A stretch of DNA of 9,391 bases. Origin: Geobacter sp. GTDB taxonomy: Bacteria; Desulfobacterota; Desulfuromonadia; Geobacterales; Pseudopelobacteraceae. The stretch lies in assembly GCA_027346925.1 (NCBI GenBank), contig DAIERH010000078.1, positions 1 through 9,391 of the forward strand, read 5' to 3'. A program made the position numbers and the translations under genes. How positions within the stretch are numbered: position 1 is the stretch's first letter; each line of letters opens with the position of its first letter. The notes below the pieces were generated by a model that was not told where the DNA came from, made no database searches, and saw only the letters and a list, made by a program, of their open reading frames with translations. Below, in pieces: positions 1-7,156 of this stretch.

Positions 1-48
1 GGGGGACTTGAAAGCTCCCCTCCTTGGTAAGGAGGGGCCGGGGGTGGT
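1..48. repeat. CCCCTCCT palindrome (dispersed repeat, copy 1, cut by window edge)
   Basis: A perfect 9-bp hairpin (17-25 with 29-37, loop GGT) lies 28 bases past the stop of the GspA-like gene. From GGGGGA at 1-6 to GGGTGGT at 42-48 it lines up closely with the copy at 4880-4926. The first hairpin of the pair, if present, lies outside the window. Read on the minus strand, the hairpin is followed by only a short T run (CTTT), so it is a poor match to an intrinsic terminator but could still mark the operon's 3' end. Confidence 0.8.
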
Positions 49-65
49 CGGTTTTTGGAATTGTT

Positions 66-1757
66 TCATTTCAAGGCAGGGTGGTAAAAGATGTAGGCCG
101 AATCCTTATACAGGTACAGCAGGGTCTGGGGATCGGGCTGACCGGTGATCTTGAGTCCCTTTGAACCCTGGAACGATTTGATGGCATCAACGGTTTTCTG
201 GTCGAATATCCCGCTCTTGCCGGCATTGAAACCCGCTTGCACCAGGAGCTTCTGAAGAATGGCGGTTTCCTGCGTGTGGGAACCGTCGGGTATCTGGGAC
301 GGTATCTTCTTGTAGTTCTTCCAGAGGATAAAGGCCTTGCCGTGCCATACGCTCTCAAGTTCCCTGCGGGTGATGCGCTTTTTTCCGCCCAGGCCGGAAG
401 GAAGAACGAATTCCTGGTTCGATACGCCGGTCAGGGCAACGTAGATCTCCCTGCCGTCATCGGCAGGATTGATCTGCAGGATAGGGGGGTAGCCGATTTC
501 AAGAAGCCCGTCCAGGGAGCCCGAGAACTGGATCAACTCCATTCCGCGTTTCCTGGATAATTGGGAGAGATAGGTCCAGGGGTCGGTGCCGGGTTTTTCG
601 AATGCGGTGAACCTGGGCAAATCCCATGCCGCGGCAATGGAGTTGAACGCGGCAAAGGCGGTCTGATTGGTATCGCTCCGGCTGATCTCCGCGGAAACGG
701 CCGCTGCAAAGGAACCGTCCGGCACACCGGAACCCTTGCCGGCCGTAGACCTGTTTGCCAGCCTGGCCGACGACACTTGGCCGGCCACCGGTTTTGGCGG
801 AACAGGCTGGACTGGTGGCGGTGCTGCCGGCTCCGTGGTGGTGAGCGCGTAATAGACACCTCCGGCCAGGGCCGCGACCAGCAACAGGGCAACCACGACC
901 AGTACGGTTCTGCGGGAGGAGGTCGGCGCAACCGGGACTGAGGAGGCAGGGGAGGTCTCCATCACATCCGCGGCCCCCTGCTCCACGTGCTGGGCAAGGA
1001 CCTCCCTGCTCCCTTCCAGGAAGGCGGCCATGAGCCCACGCGAGGCAAGCAGGTTGATGGTGCGGGGAATGCCGGCGGACAGTTCGAAGATGATATCCCT
1101 GGCCTTTTCGTTGAAAAACAGGGAGCTGTTTCCCGCCCTGATCAAGCGGTTGTTGATGTAGTCGGAGGTCTCGGGCGCGGTGAGCGGCTTGAGCTGACTA
1201 CGGATCGTTATGCGTGAATTGAGCTGCCTCAGGGGTTTGCCGAGGAGCTTGTCCCTGAGTTCGGGCTGGCCGATGAGGATGATCTGGAGCAGCTTCTCCT
1301 TTTCCGTCTCCAGGTTGGAGAGCAGCCTGAGCTCCTCGAGGGTGGTGTCGGGCAGTTCCTGGGCCTCGTCCACGATGATGGCGACCCGCTTGTCATTGTC
1401 CGCATGGCCCAGGAGGAAGTCCCGGAAGGCCTTCAACATATCGTTCTTGCTCGTGCTGGGAAGCGATATCTTGAAATCCTCCAGGATCGCCATGAAAAAC
1501 TCCTCGGGCGAGAGCCGGGGGGTCATGATCAGGGCGATCTCGGCCCGATCCTTCCATTTTTCCACGAACAGCCGCAGGATGGTGGTCTTTCCCGTACCGG
1601 GCTCACCGGTGAGGATGCAGAATCCCGCCTTCTCCTTCATGCAATATTCCAGGGAGAGGAGCGCCGTGGCGTGCTCCGGGGAATTGTAGAAGTAGGCGAT
1701 GTCCGGCGTTATGCGGAACGGATCGTCGTTTAAGTTGAAGAATGAGAGATAGTTCAC
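66..1757 (-). CDS. GspA/ExeA/MshM-like AAA+ ATPase with peptidoglycan-binding domain
   Basis: 563 residues from the GTG at 1757. The N-terminus YLSFFNLNDDPFRITPD is the typical beginning of this family, which fixes the start; an in-frame TTG at 1940 would add 61 Arg-rich residues of no family character. The AAA+ domain has Walker A GEPGTGKTT (51-59), Walker B VAIIVDEAQ (125-133) and the GQPEL motif (163-167). A membrane segment lies at about 284-304, followed by a Pro-rich linker. The periplasmic part holds a C39-peptidase-like region (about 365-480) without an obvious catalytic Cys, and a PG_binding_1 repeat at about 495-550. ExeA/GspA with GspB assists secretin assembly through the peptidoglycan; MshM occupies this place in MSHA loci. 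AGGAG lies 19 bases before the GTG, too far for good use, so translation may depend on the small ORF whose stop overlaps this start. Confidence 0.9.
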   Translation of the reverse strand: MNYLSFFNLNDDPFRITPDIAYFYNSPEHATALLSLEYCMKEKAGFCILTGEPGTGKTTILRLFVEKWKDRAEIALIMTPRLSPEEFFMAILEDFKISLPSTSKNDMLKAFRDFLLGHADNDKRVAIIVDEAQELPDTTLEELRLLSNLETEKEKLLQIILIGQPELRDKLLGKPLRQLNSRITIRSQLKPLTAPETSDYINNRLIRAGNSSLFFNEKARDIIFELSAGIPRTINLLASRGLMAAFLEGSREVLAQHVEQGAADVMETSPASSVPVAPTSSRRTVLVVVALLLVAALAGGVYYALTTTEPAAPPPVQPVPPKPVAGQVSSARLANRSTAGKGSGVPDGSFAAAVSAEISRSDTNQTAFAAFNSIAAAWDLPRFTAFEKPGTDPWTYLSQLSRKRGMELIQFSGSLDGLLEIGYPPILQINPADDGREIYVALTGVSNQEFVLPSGLGGKKRITRRELESVWHGKAFILWKNYKKIPSQIPDGSHTQETAILQKLLVQAGFNAGKSGIFDQKTVDAIKSFQGSKGLKITGQPDPQTLLYLYKDSAYIFYHPALK

Positions 1758-1807
1758 TGGCGATACCCCGAAGTTTCTCCTGTATCCTGAATCCGCGACG
1801 CCTTCAT
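1754..1807 (-). CDS. Possible 17-residue leader peptide coupled to the GspA-like gene
   Basis: A short reading frame, ATG at 1807 to TGA at 1756-1754, encodes MKASRIQDTGETSGYRQ. AAGAGGAG lies directly upstream (AGGAG two bases before the ATG, or GAGG four bases before). Its TGA overlaps the GTG of the GspA-like gene as GTGA, the same kind of overlap used at three other junctions in this operon. The downstream GTG has no well-placed ribosome site of its own, so this frame could deliver ribosomes to it. Codons 2-7 lie in the 3' arm of the long inverted repeat. The peptide resembles nothing I know. The frame is short enough to arise by chance; what supports it is the combination of Shine-Dalgarno sequence and stop/start overlap. 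Confidence 0.4.
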   Translation of the reverse strand: MKASRIQDTGETSGYRQ

Positions 1808-1960
1808 GGCTCCTCTTGCCGTGGATGTCCCGGTCCTGGCGTTTCAGGCCTGAGTCACGTCTTTGGCGCTGTTTATCCGATAAATCCGGCATGCTATCCG
1901 TGGGCGGCGATTGGCTCCGGCATTTCGTTCGATCCGCCAATCAGGCATCACGGATTCAGG
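1786..1960 (-). other. Structured element: 18-bp inverted repeat enclosing several stems
   Basis: Plus-strand arms at 1786-1803 (CCTGAATCCGCGACGCCT) and 1943-1960 pair over 18 positions with two imperfect sites. In minus-strand (operon-sense) RNA both imperfect sites are G-U pairs; in plus-strand RNA they would be C-A mismatches. Inside are a perfect 7-bp stem (1936-1942 with 1909-1915, 20-base loop), a 5-bp stem (1872-1876 with 1880-1884), a 6-bp stem with one bulge (1845-1850 with 1832-1838) and the palindrome TCAGGCCTGA (1844-1853). The outer edge abuts the gspF stop exactly. It could be a structured mRNA leader for the GspA-like gene, or a MITE-like insertion with terminal repeats; no clear target-site duplication is visible. 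It matches no riboswitch consensus I recognise. Confidence 0.5.
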
Positions 1961-3175
1961 CTATTTGCCCATTTTGGAGACGAGATCGTAGATGGGGAGC
2001 ATGAGCCCCATGATGATGACGGCGAACAGCCCACCGACCACGATCATGACCAGGGGCTCGATGAGCTTGCCCAGGCTCTCGGTGGCGTCGTCCAGTTTTT
2101 TCGTATAATGCTCTGCCAGAAATTCCAGCTGACTGTCGAGGGTTCCGCTGCTTTCCCCGATGCCGACCATGCGTATGACCAGAAGGGGGAGTATCCCCTG
2201 TTCTTTCAGGGAGTCGGAGATCAGGTTGCCGTAGAGGACGTTCTCCTTGGCCTTGAGGAGTTTGACGCGGAAGTATTCATTCCCCAGGGACGGGATGATC
2301 AGGTCGAAGATCCGGTCTATGGTCATGCCGGCCACCACCAGTATCCTGAACTGTTCCGCGAATACGGCCACCAGCTTGTTATACATGATGAGTTTAACGA
2401 TGGGTATCTTTATGTATGCCAGGTCGCGCAGGTATCTGACCCTGGGGTGCTTGCCGGCCAGATACACGGCAAGGGGCAGGACGACGGGCACGAGCAACAG
2501 CAGCTTCCAGTGATCGTGGAACAGTTTGCTGACGCCGATCAGGAAGAGGGTGATGGGGGGGAGTTTGACCCCCATGCCCTTCAAGGTTACGGTCAGCTTG
2601 GGCAGCACGAATGCCAGCCAGAAGATGAGCGCCGACAGGGTGGTTGTTATGGCGAAGGCCGGGTATATGAGGGCCCGCTTGATGGCACCGGCCAGATTCT
2701 GCATCCGGAGCATGTGTTCGGCTGCCTCGCGCAGGCTTGCATCGAAGCGCCCGGTTTCCTCCCCCACCGCCACGAGCCGTCTCAGGATATCCGGAAACAG
2801 GGTCCCCTGGGCCTCAAGCGCGGTTGACACGGAACTGCCCCGTTCCACCTGCTGCTTGACGTTCTGGAGTGCTGACCTGAACGCCTTGTTGCCGGTGGAT
2901 GAGATGATGTCCTCCAGGCATGACAGGATCGGCATGCCGGCCTTCAGCATGACCGAGAGGTTCTGGGCGAATTCGATGATCTCGGTCCGGCTGATGCTGA
3001 ACGACTGGAAGGACTTCCAGAAGACTGCCATGCGGTTGGTGGTCGCGCGGATGGAGACGAGGTAGAGCCCCCTGGCGTTGATGTCGCGGGTAGCCGCCTC
3101 CACGCTCTCGGATTCGACGGTCCCCTTGACCACCTGTCCGGCCGGGTCTATGGCATCGTAGGAATAGAAACTCAT
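1961..3175 (-). CDS. gspF: GspF/MshG/PilC-type inner-membrane platform protein
   Basis: 404 residues, the usual length for the family. The protein sits in the inner membrane, contacts the assembly ATPase and turns its motion into pilin extraction. Two copies of the T2SS-F domain are visible, at about 66-190 and 267-395. Both have family features such as FAQNLSVMLKAGMPI (69-83) with GEETGRFDASL (138-148), matched by FAEQFRILVVAGMTI (272-286) with GIGESSGTLDSQL (338-350). Membrane segments lie at about 174-194, 224-241 and 374-396. The start is the ATG at 3175, in an ATGA overlap with the ATPase stop. The same frame is open as far as 4186, but that upstream part lies inside the ATPase gene and reads as Pro/His/Arg-rich shadow translation. 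The gene ends in TAG at 1963-1961, and an 18-bp inverted repeat begins at the very next base. Confidence 0.94.
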   Translation of the reverse strand: MSFYSYDAIDPAGQVVKGTVESESVEAATRDINARGLYLVSIRATTNRMAVFWKSFQSFSISRTEIIEFAQNLSVMLKAGMPILSCLEDIISSTGNKAFRSALQNVKQQVERGSSVSTALEAQGTLFPDILRRLVAVGEETGRFDASLREAAEHMLRMQNLAGAIKRALIYPAFAITTTLSALIFWLAFVLPKLTVTLKGMGVKLPPITLFLIGVSKLFHDHWKLLLLVPVVLPLAVYLAGKHPRVRYLRDLAYIKIPIVKLIMYNKLVAVFAEQFRILVVAGMTIDRIFDLIIPSLGNEYFRVKLLKAKENVLYGNLISDSLKEQGILPLLVIRMVGIGESSGTLDSQLEFLAEHYTKKLDDATESLGKLIEPLVMIVVGGLFAVIIMGLMLPIYDLVSKMGK

Positions 3176-4824
3176 CCGGCCACCCGTTGGACCTCTTGGA
3201 TAGTGGTGTGGCCGGCGGCCACCTTTCTGAGCCCGTCCAGGTGGAGCGGAACCATCCCCCCCCGCAGCGCCGCCTGAAACACGGCGCCGGTGGAGGCGCC
3301 GGCATAGATCAGTTCCTTGATCTCGCTGGTGATGATCATGACCTCGGCGATGGATGTCCTGCCCGAATAGCCGCTGTTGTTGCAGCGCTCGCAACCGGCG
3401 CCGCGAAAGGCCCTGGATACGTCCATGCCCGCCTTCTTGAAAGCCGCCTTTTCCGGCTCGCCCAACTCGTATGCCTCTTTGCACCAGGGGCATATCCGCC
3501 GTGCCAGTCGTTGCGCCATGACGGCCATCAGGGACGAGGAGAGCAGCAGCTTGTCCATCCCCAGGTCCAGGAGGCGCGGTATGGAGGTCACCGCGTCGTT
3601 GGTGTGCAGGGTGGAGAGGACCAGGTGGCCCGTGATGGACGCGCGGATGGCTATCTGGGCCGTTTCGGAGTCGCGGATCTCCCCCAGCAGCATGACGTCC
3701 GGGTCCTGCCTCATAAAGGTCTTGGCGGACGAGGCAAAGGTGTAACCCTCCTTTTCGTTGACCTCGGTCTGGCGGACGAAGTTGAGGCGGTATTCCACCG
3801 GGTCCTCCACCGTGATCACGTTCCGTTCCAGGAGGTCGACCTCCCTGAGGCAGGAATACAGGGTGGTGGTCTTGCCGCTGCCGGTAGGGCCGGTTACCAG
3901 GATGATGCCGTGGGATTTGTTGAAGAGGCGCCGCAAGGTGGCGACCACGCTGTCGTTGAGCCCCAGGGTGGATATGTGCATCAGGGAACCGCTGGTGGAG
4001 AGGACCCTGATGACCACGTTCTCCCCGTAGATGGAGGGTACCGTGGATATGCGCAGATCGTATTTTTTGTTGAGGAATTCCAGCGTGTAGGCACCGTCCT
4101 GGGGCAGGCGCTGCTCGGCGATGTCCAGGTGGGCCATGATCTTGATGCGCGACGCCAGTGACGACTGGATGATGCGGGGCAGGCAATGGCCGTAGGTGAG
4201 AACCCCGTCGATGCGGTAGAAGACGTGCAGCACCTCTTTGGAAGGGGTGAAATGGATGTCGGTGGCCTGCCTGCGGATGCCGTCCATGAGGAGCAGTTCC
4301 GTGAGTTCGGGCACAATGGCGCTCGGCACGGCCCCGCCGCTTTTGATGCCCCTGGTGAGCTCTTCCAGCCGCTGCAATACCGGATGTTCCACGAAATAGT
4401 AGGCGCTCTCCAGGATGTCACCGTAGGCGTCCTGATCCACGAGATGGACCTTGGGAGGTTTGCCGGTCAGGTGGTGCACCGTGTCCACCGCCACGATGTT
4501 GCTGGGGTTCGTAACCCCGATGGAAAGGGTGCCGTCCTTCATTTCCAAGGGGATGAACGCGCTCTTCTGGGCAGTCTCCTTGGGGATGAGCCTGAGTGCC
4601 TCCTCGGAAATGGTGAAGTCGCGCAGATCCAGATATTCTATGCCGAACTGCTGGGCAATGGTCTGGGCAAATTCCCGTGACGTCACGAAACCGAGGGAGA
4701 TGAGGGTGTCCCCCAGGATGGCCCCGGTCACCCGCTGCTGGATAAGCGCTATGTTGAGCTGCTTCCTGGAGATCAGCCCTTTTGCTATGAGGAGGTCGCC
4801 TATGCGTACCGGTGCGGTTGCCAT
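3172..4824 (-). CDS. gspE: GspE/MshE-type assembly ATPase with tandem MshEN motifs
   Basis: 550 residues; the cytoplasmic hexameric motor of pilus or pseudopilus extension. The N-terminus carries two MshEN-type motifs. The first, at 7-30, fits the consensus RLGxxLxxxGLLxxxxLxxxLxxQ fully, allowing Ile for Leu (R7, G9, G16, L23, L27, Q30). The second, at 36-59, keeps L37, G38, L41, G45 and Q59 but lacks the leading Arg. In MshE of Vibrio cholerae such motifs bind cyclic di-GMP. The ATPase core shows Walker A GPTGSGKT (312-319), Asp box ITVEDPVEY (337-345), Walker B LLGEIRDSETA (379-389) and His box GHLVLSTLHTNDA (399-411). A zinc tetracysteine site is formed by C445, C448, C478 and C481. The ATG at 4824 has GAAAGG about nine bases upstream. 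The stop overlaps the platform gene's start as ATGA. The family is certain; calling it mshE rather than gspE depends on context. Confidence 0.95.
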   Translation of the reverse strand: MATAPVRIGDLLIAKGLISRKQLNIALIQQRVTGAILGDTLISLGFVTSREFAQTIAQQFGIEYLDLRDFTISEEALRLIPKETAQKSAFIPLEMKDGTLSIGVTNPSNIVAVDTVHHLTGKPPKVHLVDQDAYGDILESAYYFVEHPVLQRLEELTRGIKSGGAVPSAIVPELTELLLMDGIRRQATDIHFTPSKEVLHVFYRIDGVLTYGHCLPRIIQSSLASRIKIMAHLDIAEQRLPQDGAYTLEFLNKKYDLRISTVPSIYGENVVIRVLSTSGSLMHISTLGLNDSVVATLRRLFNKSHGIILVTGPTGSGKTTTLYSCLREVDLLERNVITVEDPVEYRLNFVRQTEVNEKEGYTFASSAKTFMRQDPDVMLLGEIRDSETAQIAIRASITGHLVLSTLHTNDAVTSIPRLLDLGMDKLLLSSSLMAVMAQRLARRICPWCKEAYELGEPEKAAFKKAGMDVSRAFRGAGCERCNNSGYSGRTSIAEVMIITSEIKELIYAGASTGAVFQAALRGGMVPLHLDGLRKVAAGHTTIQEVQRVAG

Positions 4825-4862
4825 GCAGGGTTACCTTTCATTCAACACCTTACCACCCCTAG

Positions 4863-4915
4863 CCCCTCCTGAAACAGGAGGGGGATTTTAAGCTCCCCTC
4901 CTCGATAAGGAGGGG
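4863..4915. repeat. Tandem CCCCTCCT palindromes (dispersed repeat, copy 2)
   Basis: Two hairpins with identical perfect 8-bp stems (CCCCTCCT/AGGAGGGG) stand side by side: 4863-4870 with 4876-4883, and 4895-4902 with 4908-4915, each with a 5-base loop. They fill the 107-bp gap between the secretin and ATPase genes, the only gap in the first five junctions of the operon. The second hairpin and its flanks (GGGGGA upstream, GGGG..GGGTGAT downstream) match the repeat at the left edge of the window. Short palindromes of this kind are dispersed in Geobacter-like genomes. In the transcript the stems contain AGGAGG and CCUCCU, the same as Shine-Dalgarno and anti-Shine-Dalgarno cores. They might slow or partly terminate transcription, or stabilise mRNA ends between the two gene groups. 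Confidence 0.8.
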
Positions 4916-4931
4916 CAGGGGGTGATTGGGT

Positions 4932-6680
4932 TCAGTCGTTGTTGACGATATGGGGCCGCAGGAGCAGTACCAATTCCGACCTGGACTCCGATCTGTTCGT
5001 CCTGGTGAAAAGCTTGCCGAGCATGGGTATGTCCCCGATCAACGGCACCTTTTCATCGGTCGTGGACTCATTCTTGGAGATCAGCCCGCCGATGATCACC
5101 ATCTGGCCGTCCCGCATCTTGACCGTGGTGGTCATCTCCCTCAGGTCCACGGTCGGGATGGAGATGGTGGTCTGGTTGCCGGACGCGCCTATTGATTTGT
5201 CCTGGAGCGACACAAGGTTGGATGTTATCGGCGTGATGTTGAGCGAGATCTCGCCCGTTTCGGAGATGTAGGGCACGATCCCGACCATCAGGCCGGAGAG
5301 GATACTGTTGGTCTGCACGGTGAAGGTCGTGAGCGGCGCGCTCCCGGCGGCGATGGTGGTGGTGGACGCGACCTGTGCGATAAAGCTGGTGTTCCTGCCC
5401 ACGGTCAGGATGGAGGCATGTCCGTTCAGGACGTTGATCTTGGGGTTGGAGAGGGTCTTGACATCCCCCTGGGTCTGGAGGGCCGTGAGCAGGGCCTGGA
5501 AGTTGGCCCTGCTCACTCCCACCTGGAACTGACCTGTCTTGGCTGCTGCATCGGTGGCGTCGTTGAAGTTGGTGGTCGCCATGTTAAGGCCGCCGAAACC
5601 GGCGTTGAGGGGGCCGCCCAGATGCTTGAGGTTCTGCAGGAACGACCAGTCGATGCCGAAGTTCAACCCTTCGTTGAGCTGGACCTCGATGATCCTGGCC
5701 TCGATCATCACCTGCCTGCCAAGCACTTTTTTTACGTTGTCGATGTAACGCTCCACCTTTTCCATGTTCTTTCTGGTGGCGGTCACCATGATGGTACCGG
5801 TGAGACGGTTGATGGTGACGCTCTGCTGCGGCTGGTTCTCGACCGACTGGGTCGCCCCTGCCTCTGCCCGGTCGATGGTTGCGGGACTGCCCGTAGAGCC
5901 TGCCGTCGGTGGAGTCCCCGGATTCGCCTGCTGGTTCAGTGGTCTCTCCTGAGTGGTTCTGGCAGCGGTTCTCGCGGCCGGCTCCTTTTTCCCCATGATG
6001 TTGTCCAGGGTCTTTTCCAGGGACTCCCAGAAGTCGTAGGCCTTGGCGTCGGCCTTGCTGCCCGATGTTATGGAACCCTTGAGATTGCTGGAACCGGAAC
6101 CGGAGCTGCCAGCCGCCGCCACATTCATGGCGCCGCCCAGGATGTCTCCTCCCACGTCGACCGAATAGGTGTTTACCAGGGCCGGATGTCCCAGTTCGAA
6201 CACCTTGGTGCCCACGGACTCCACCTTCAGAACATTGCCGCTGATGGTGTAGAAGCAGTCCACGGTGGAGAAGATGGTTTTCAGGGCGTCCTCGGCCGAT
6301 ACGTTCCTGAGCGACAGGGTAACGGGCTGGTCGAGGGGCACATCCCGGTCGATCAGGAGGTTCAGGCCGCTTGCCTCCGCCACCACGTGCAGCACATCGC
6401 CGAGCGCGCTGTTCCTGACCACGATATTGACCATCTTGGTCTTGATCGGCACGATCTCTTCGCTGACCGGAACAAAGTCAGGGGTTGGCGGGGCGGGCGG
6501 GGAAGCCGGGACATCGTCCTTCCATCCGGTTGCAGCGCCCGCGCCCGTTTTTATGAGACGTTCGTCGGACCTGATGGAGTCGGTGTGCGCCGAGCAGGAG
6601 ACCATGGCAGCCAGCGCAGCGAGGCAGGCCAACCGTTTCACGAACCCCCATATCATTAGCGTCAGTCGATGTTTAGCCAT
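4932..6680 (-). CDS. mshL: MshL-type secretin, outer-membrane lipoprotein
   Basis: 582 residues. It should form the ring-shaped outer-membrane channel for the pilus or secreted substrate. An export signal ends in a lipobox-like MVSC with Cys29; the following residue is Ser, which fits outer-membrane sorting, although Met at -3 is unusual. The N0/STN-type domain spans about 84-165. An N1-type domain is split by a low-complexity Gly/Ser/Pro/Gln insert (about 188-285) that contains a conserved-looking DFWESLEKTLDNI helix, as in MshL proteins. The secretin barrel covers about 322-580: VMIEARIIEV at 324-333, then SNPKINVLNG (411-420), and the C-terminal signature VPLIGDIPMLGKLF (545-558). The ATG at 6680 has GGAAAGGA just upstream and overlaps the previous gene by 19 bases. 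Met9 (position 6656) would give a tidier signal peptide but has no visible ribosome site. Confidence 0.92.
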   Translation of the reverse strand: MAKHRLTLMIWGFVKRLACLAALAAMVSCSAHTDSIRSDERLIKTGAGAATGWKDDVPASPPAPPTPDFVPVSEEIVPIKTKMVNIVVRNSALGDVLHVVAEASGLNLLIDRDVPLDQPVTLSLRNVSAEDALKTIFSTVDCFYTISGNVLKVESVGTKVFELGHPALVNTYSVDVGGDILGGAMNVAAAGSSGSGSSNLKGSITSGSKADAKAYDFWESLEKTLDNIMGKKEPAARTAARTTQERPLNQQANPGTPPTAGSTGSPATIDRAEAGATQSVENQPQQSVTINRLTGTIMVTATRKNMEKVERYIDNVKKVLGRQVMIEARIIEVQLNEGLNFGIDWSFLQNLKHLGGPLNAGFGGLNMATTNFNDATDAAAKTGQFQVGVSRANFQALLTALQTQGDVKTLSNPKINVLNGHASILTVGRNTSFIAQVASTTTIAAGSAPLTTFTVQTNSILSGLMVGIVPYISETGEISLNITPITSNLVSLQDKSIGASGNQTTISIPTVDLREMTTTVKMRDGQMVIIGGLISKNESTTDEKVPLIGDIPMLGKLFTRTNRSESRSELVLLLRPHIVNND

Positions 6681-7156
6681 ATGTCCTTTCCGCTGGTTCT
6701 TACCAGAACCCTTGTTTTCTCGATTTTGATCACCTTGCCGCTGGCAATGGATGTTCCCTCGCGCAGGACATGGCCGTCAATGATGGCCATTCTTGACTGG
6801 CCGTCGCTGTATATCATGGTAACGCTGGGCAGATGTACCGTAGCCGCGGCCCTGCTCCTCGTCTGTGCCGAGACGGTGCCGGAAGAGGGGATGGGACCGG
6901 GTGGGAAGCCTTTTGCGGTCGCCTTCGAGGCACTTTCCTTTACGACCGGAGGACGTATGGGACATTCCAGGCCTGAAAAAACGGCCTGACGCCCGGGTTG
7001 CGATACGCTGACCGGTTGACTTGAGAAGGAGATCAACTCCTTCTCGGAGGGTGTCAGACCGGTGTCGGGCAGTTTCCGGAAAAACACCGTTGCCGGTATG
7101 ACGAGCCCGATGACGGGTCCCATGAGCATCAGTGCAATCGTTTTGTCGATGGTCAT
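6662..7156 (-). CDS. MshK/PilP/GspB-like periplasmic linker protein
   Basis: 164 residues. One membrane anchor at about 6-26 is followed by a Pro/Ser/Ala-rich linker (about 30-105) and a compact C-terminal beta domain (about 107-163). The C-terminal part includes SRMAIIDGHVLREG at 121-134, then a KVIKIEKTRVLV stretch. This is the pattern of the periplasmic domain shared by GspB and MshK and related to the HR/PilP domain: a small beta fold that contacts secretin N-domains or GspA. Its position between the PilO-like gene and the secretin matches mshK in the Vibrio MSHA locus and pilP in type IVa pilus operons. It lacks a lipobox, unlike classical PilP. The ATG at 7156 has GAGAGGAA about eight bases upstream and sits in an ATGA overlap with the previous stop. 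The 3' end overlaps the secretin start by 19 bases. A GspB-like role with the GspA-like ATPase at the operon's end is an inference. Confidence 0.7.
   Translation of the reverse strand: MTIDKTIALMLMGPVIGLVIPATVFFRKLPDTGLTPSEKELISFSSQPVSVSQPGRQAVFSGLECPIRPPVVKESASKATAKGFPPGPIPSSGTVSAQTRSRAAATVHLPSVTMIYSDGQSRMAIIDGHVLREGTSIASGKVIKIEKTRVLVRTSGKDIWLNID

Noticed and set aside
1..37. Rho-independent terminator after the GspA-like gene
   Set aside because: The hairpin is strong, but only a very short T run follows on the minus strand, and the same hairpin occurs inside the operon, so it is recorded as a repeat.
1758..1940. N-terminal extension of the GspA-like protein to an in-frame TTG at 1940
   Set aside because: The added 61 residues are Arg-rich and unlike the family, which begins at the FFNLNDDPF motif; no ribosome site precedes the TTG, and the stretch coincides with the structured repeat.
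1786..1960. c-di-GMP (GEMM) riboswitch ahead of the GspA-like gene
   Set aside because: Such switches are common in Geobacter relatives, but the conserved GEMM core (GCAAA near the start and GGACGCAAAGCC) is absent here.
3176..4186. Extension of the platform protein upstream to 4186 (741 residues)
   Set aside because: The extra part lies within the ATPase gene in another frame and has Pro/His/Arg-rich composition typical of a shadow frame in GC-rich DNA.
5418..6659. Long plus-strand open frame of 413 codons (and a similar one at 1742-2827)
   Set aside because: They are antisense to the secretin and platform genes, rich in Gly, His, Arg and Val, and show no domain or motif I recognise.
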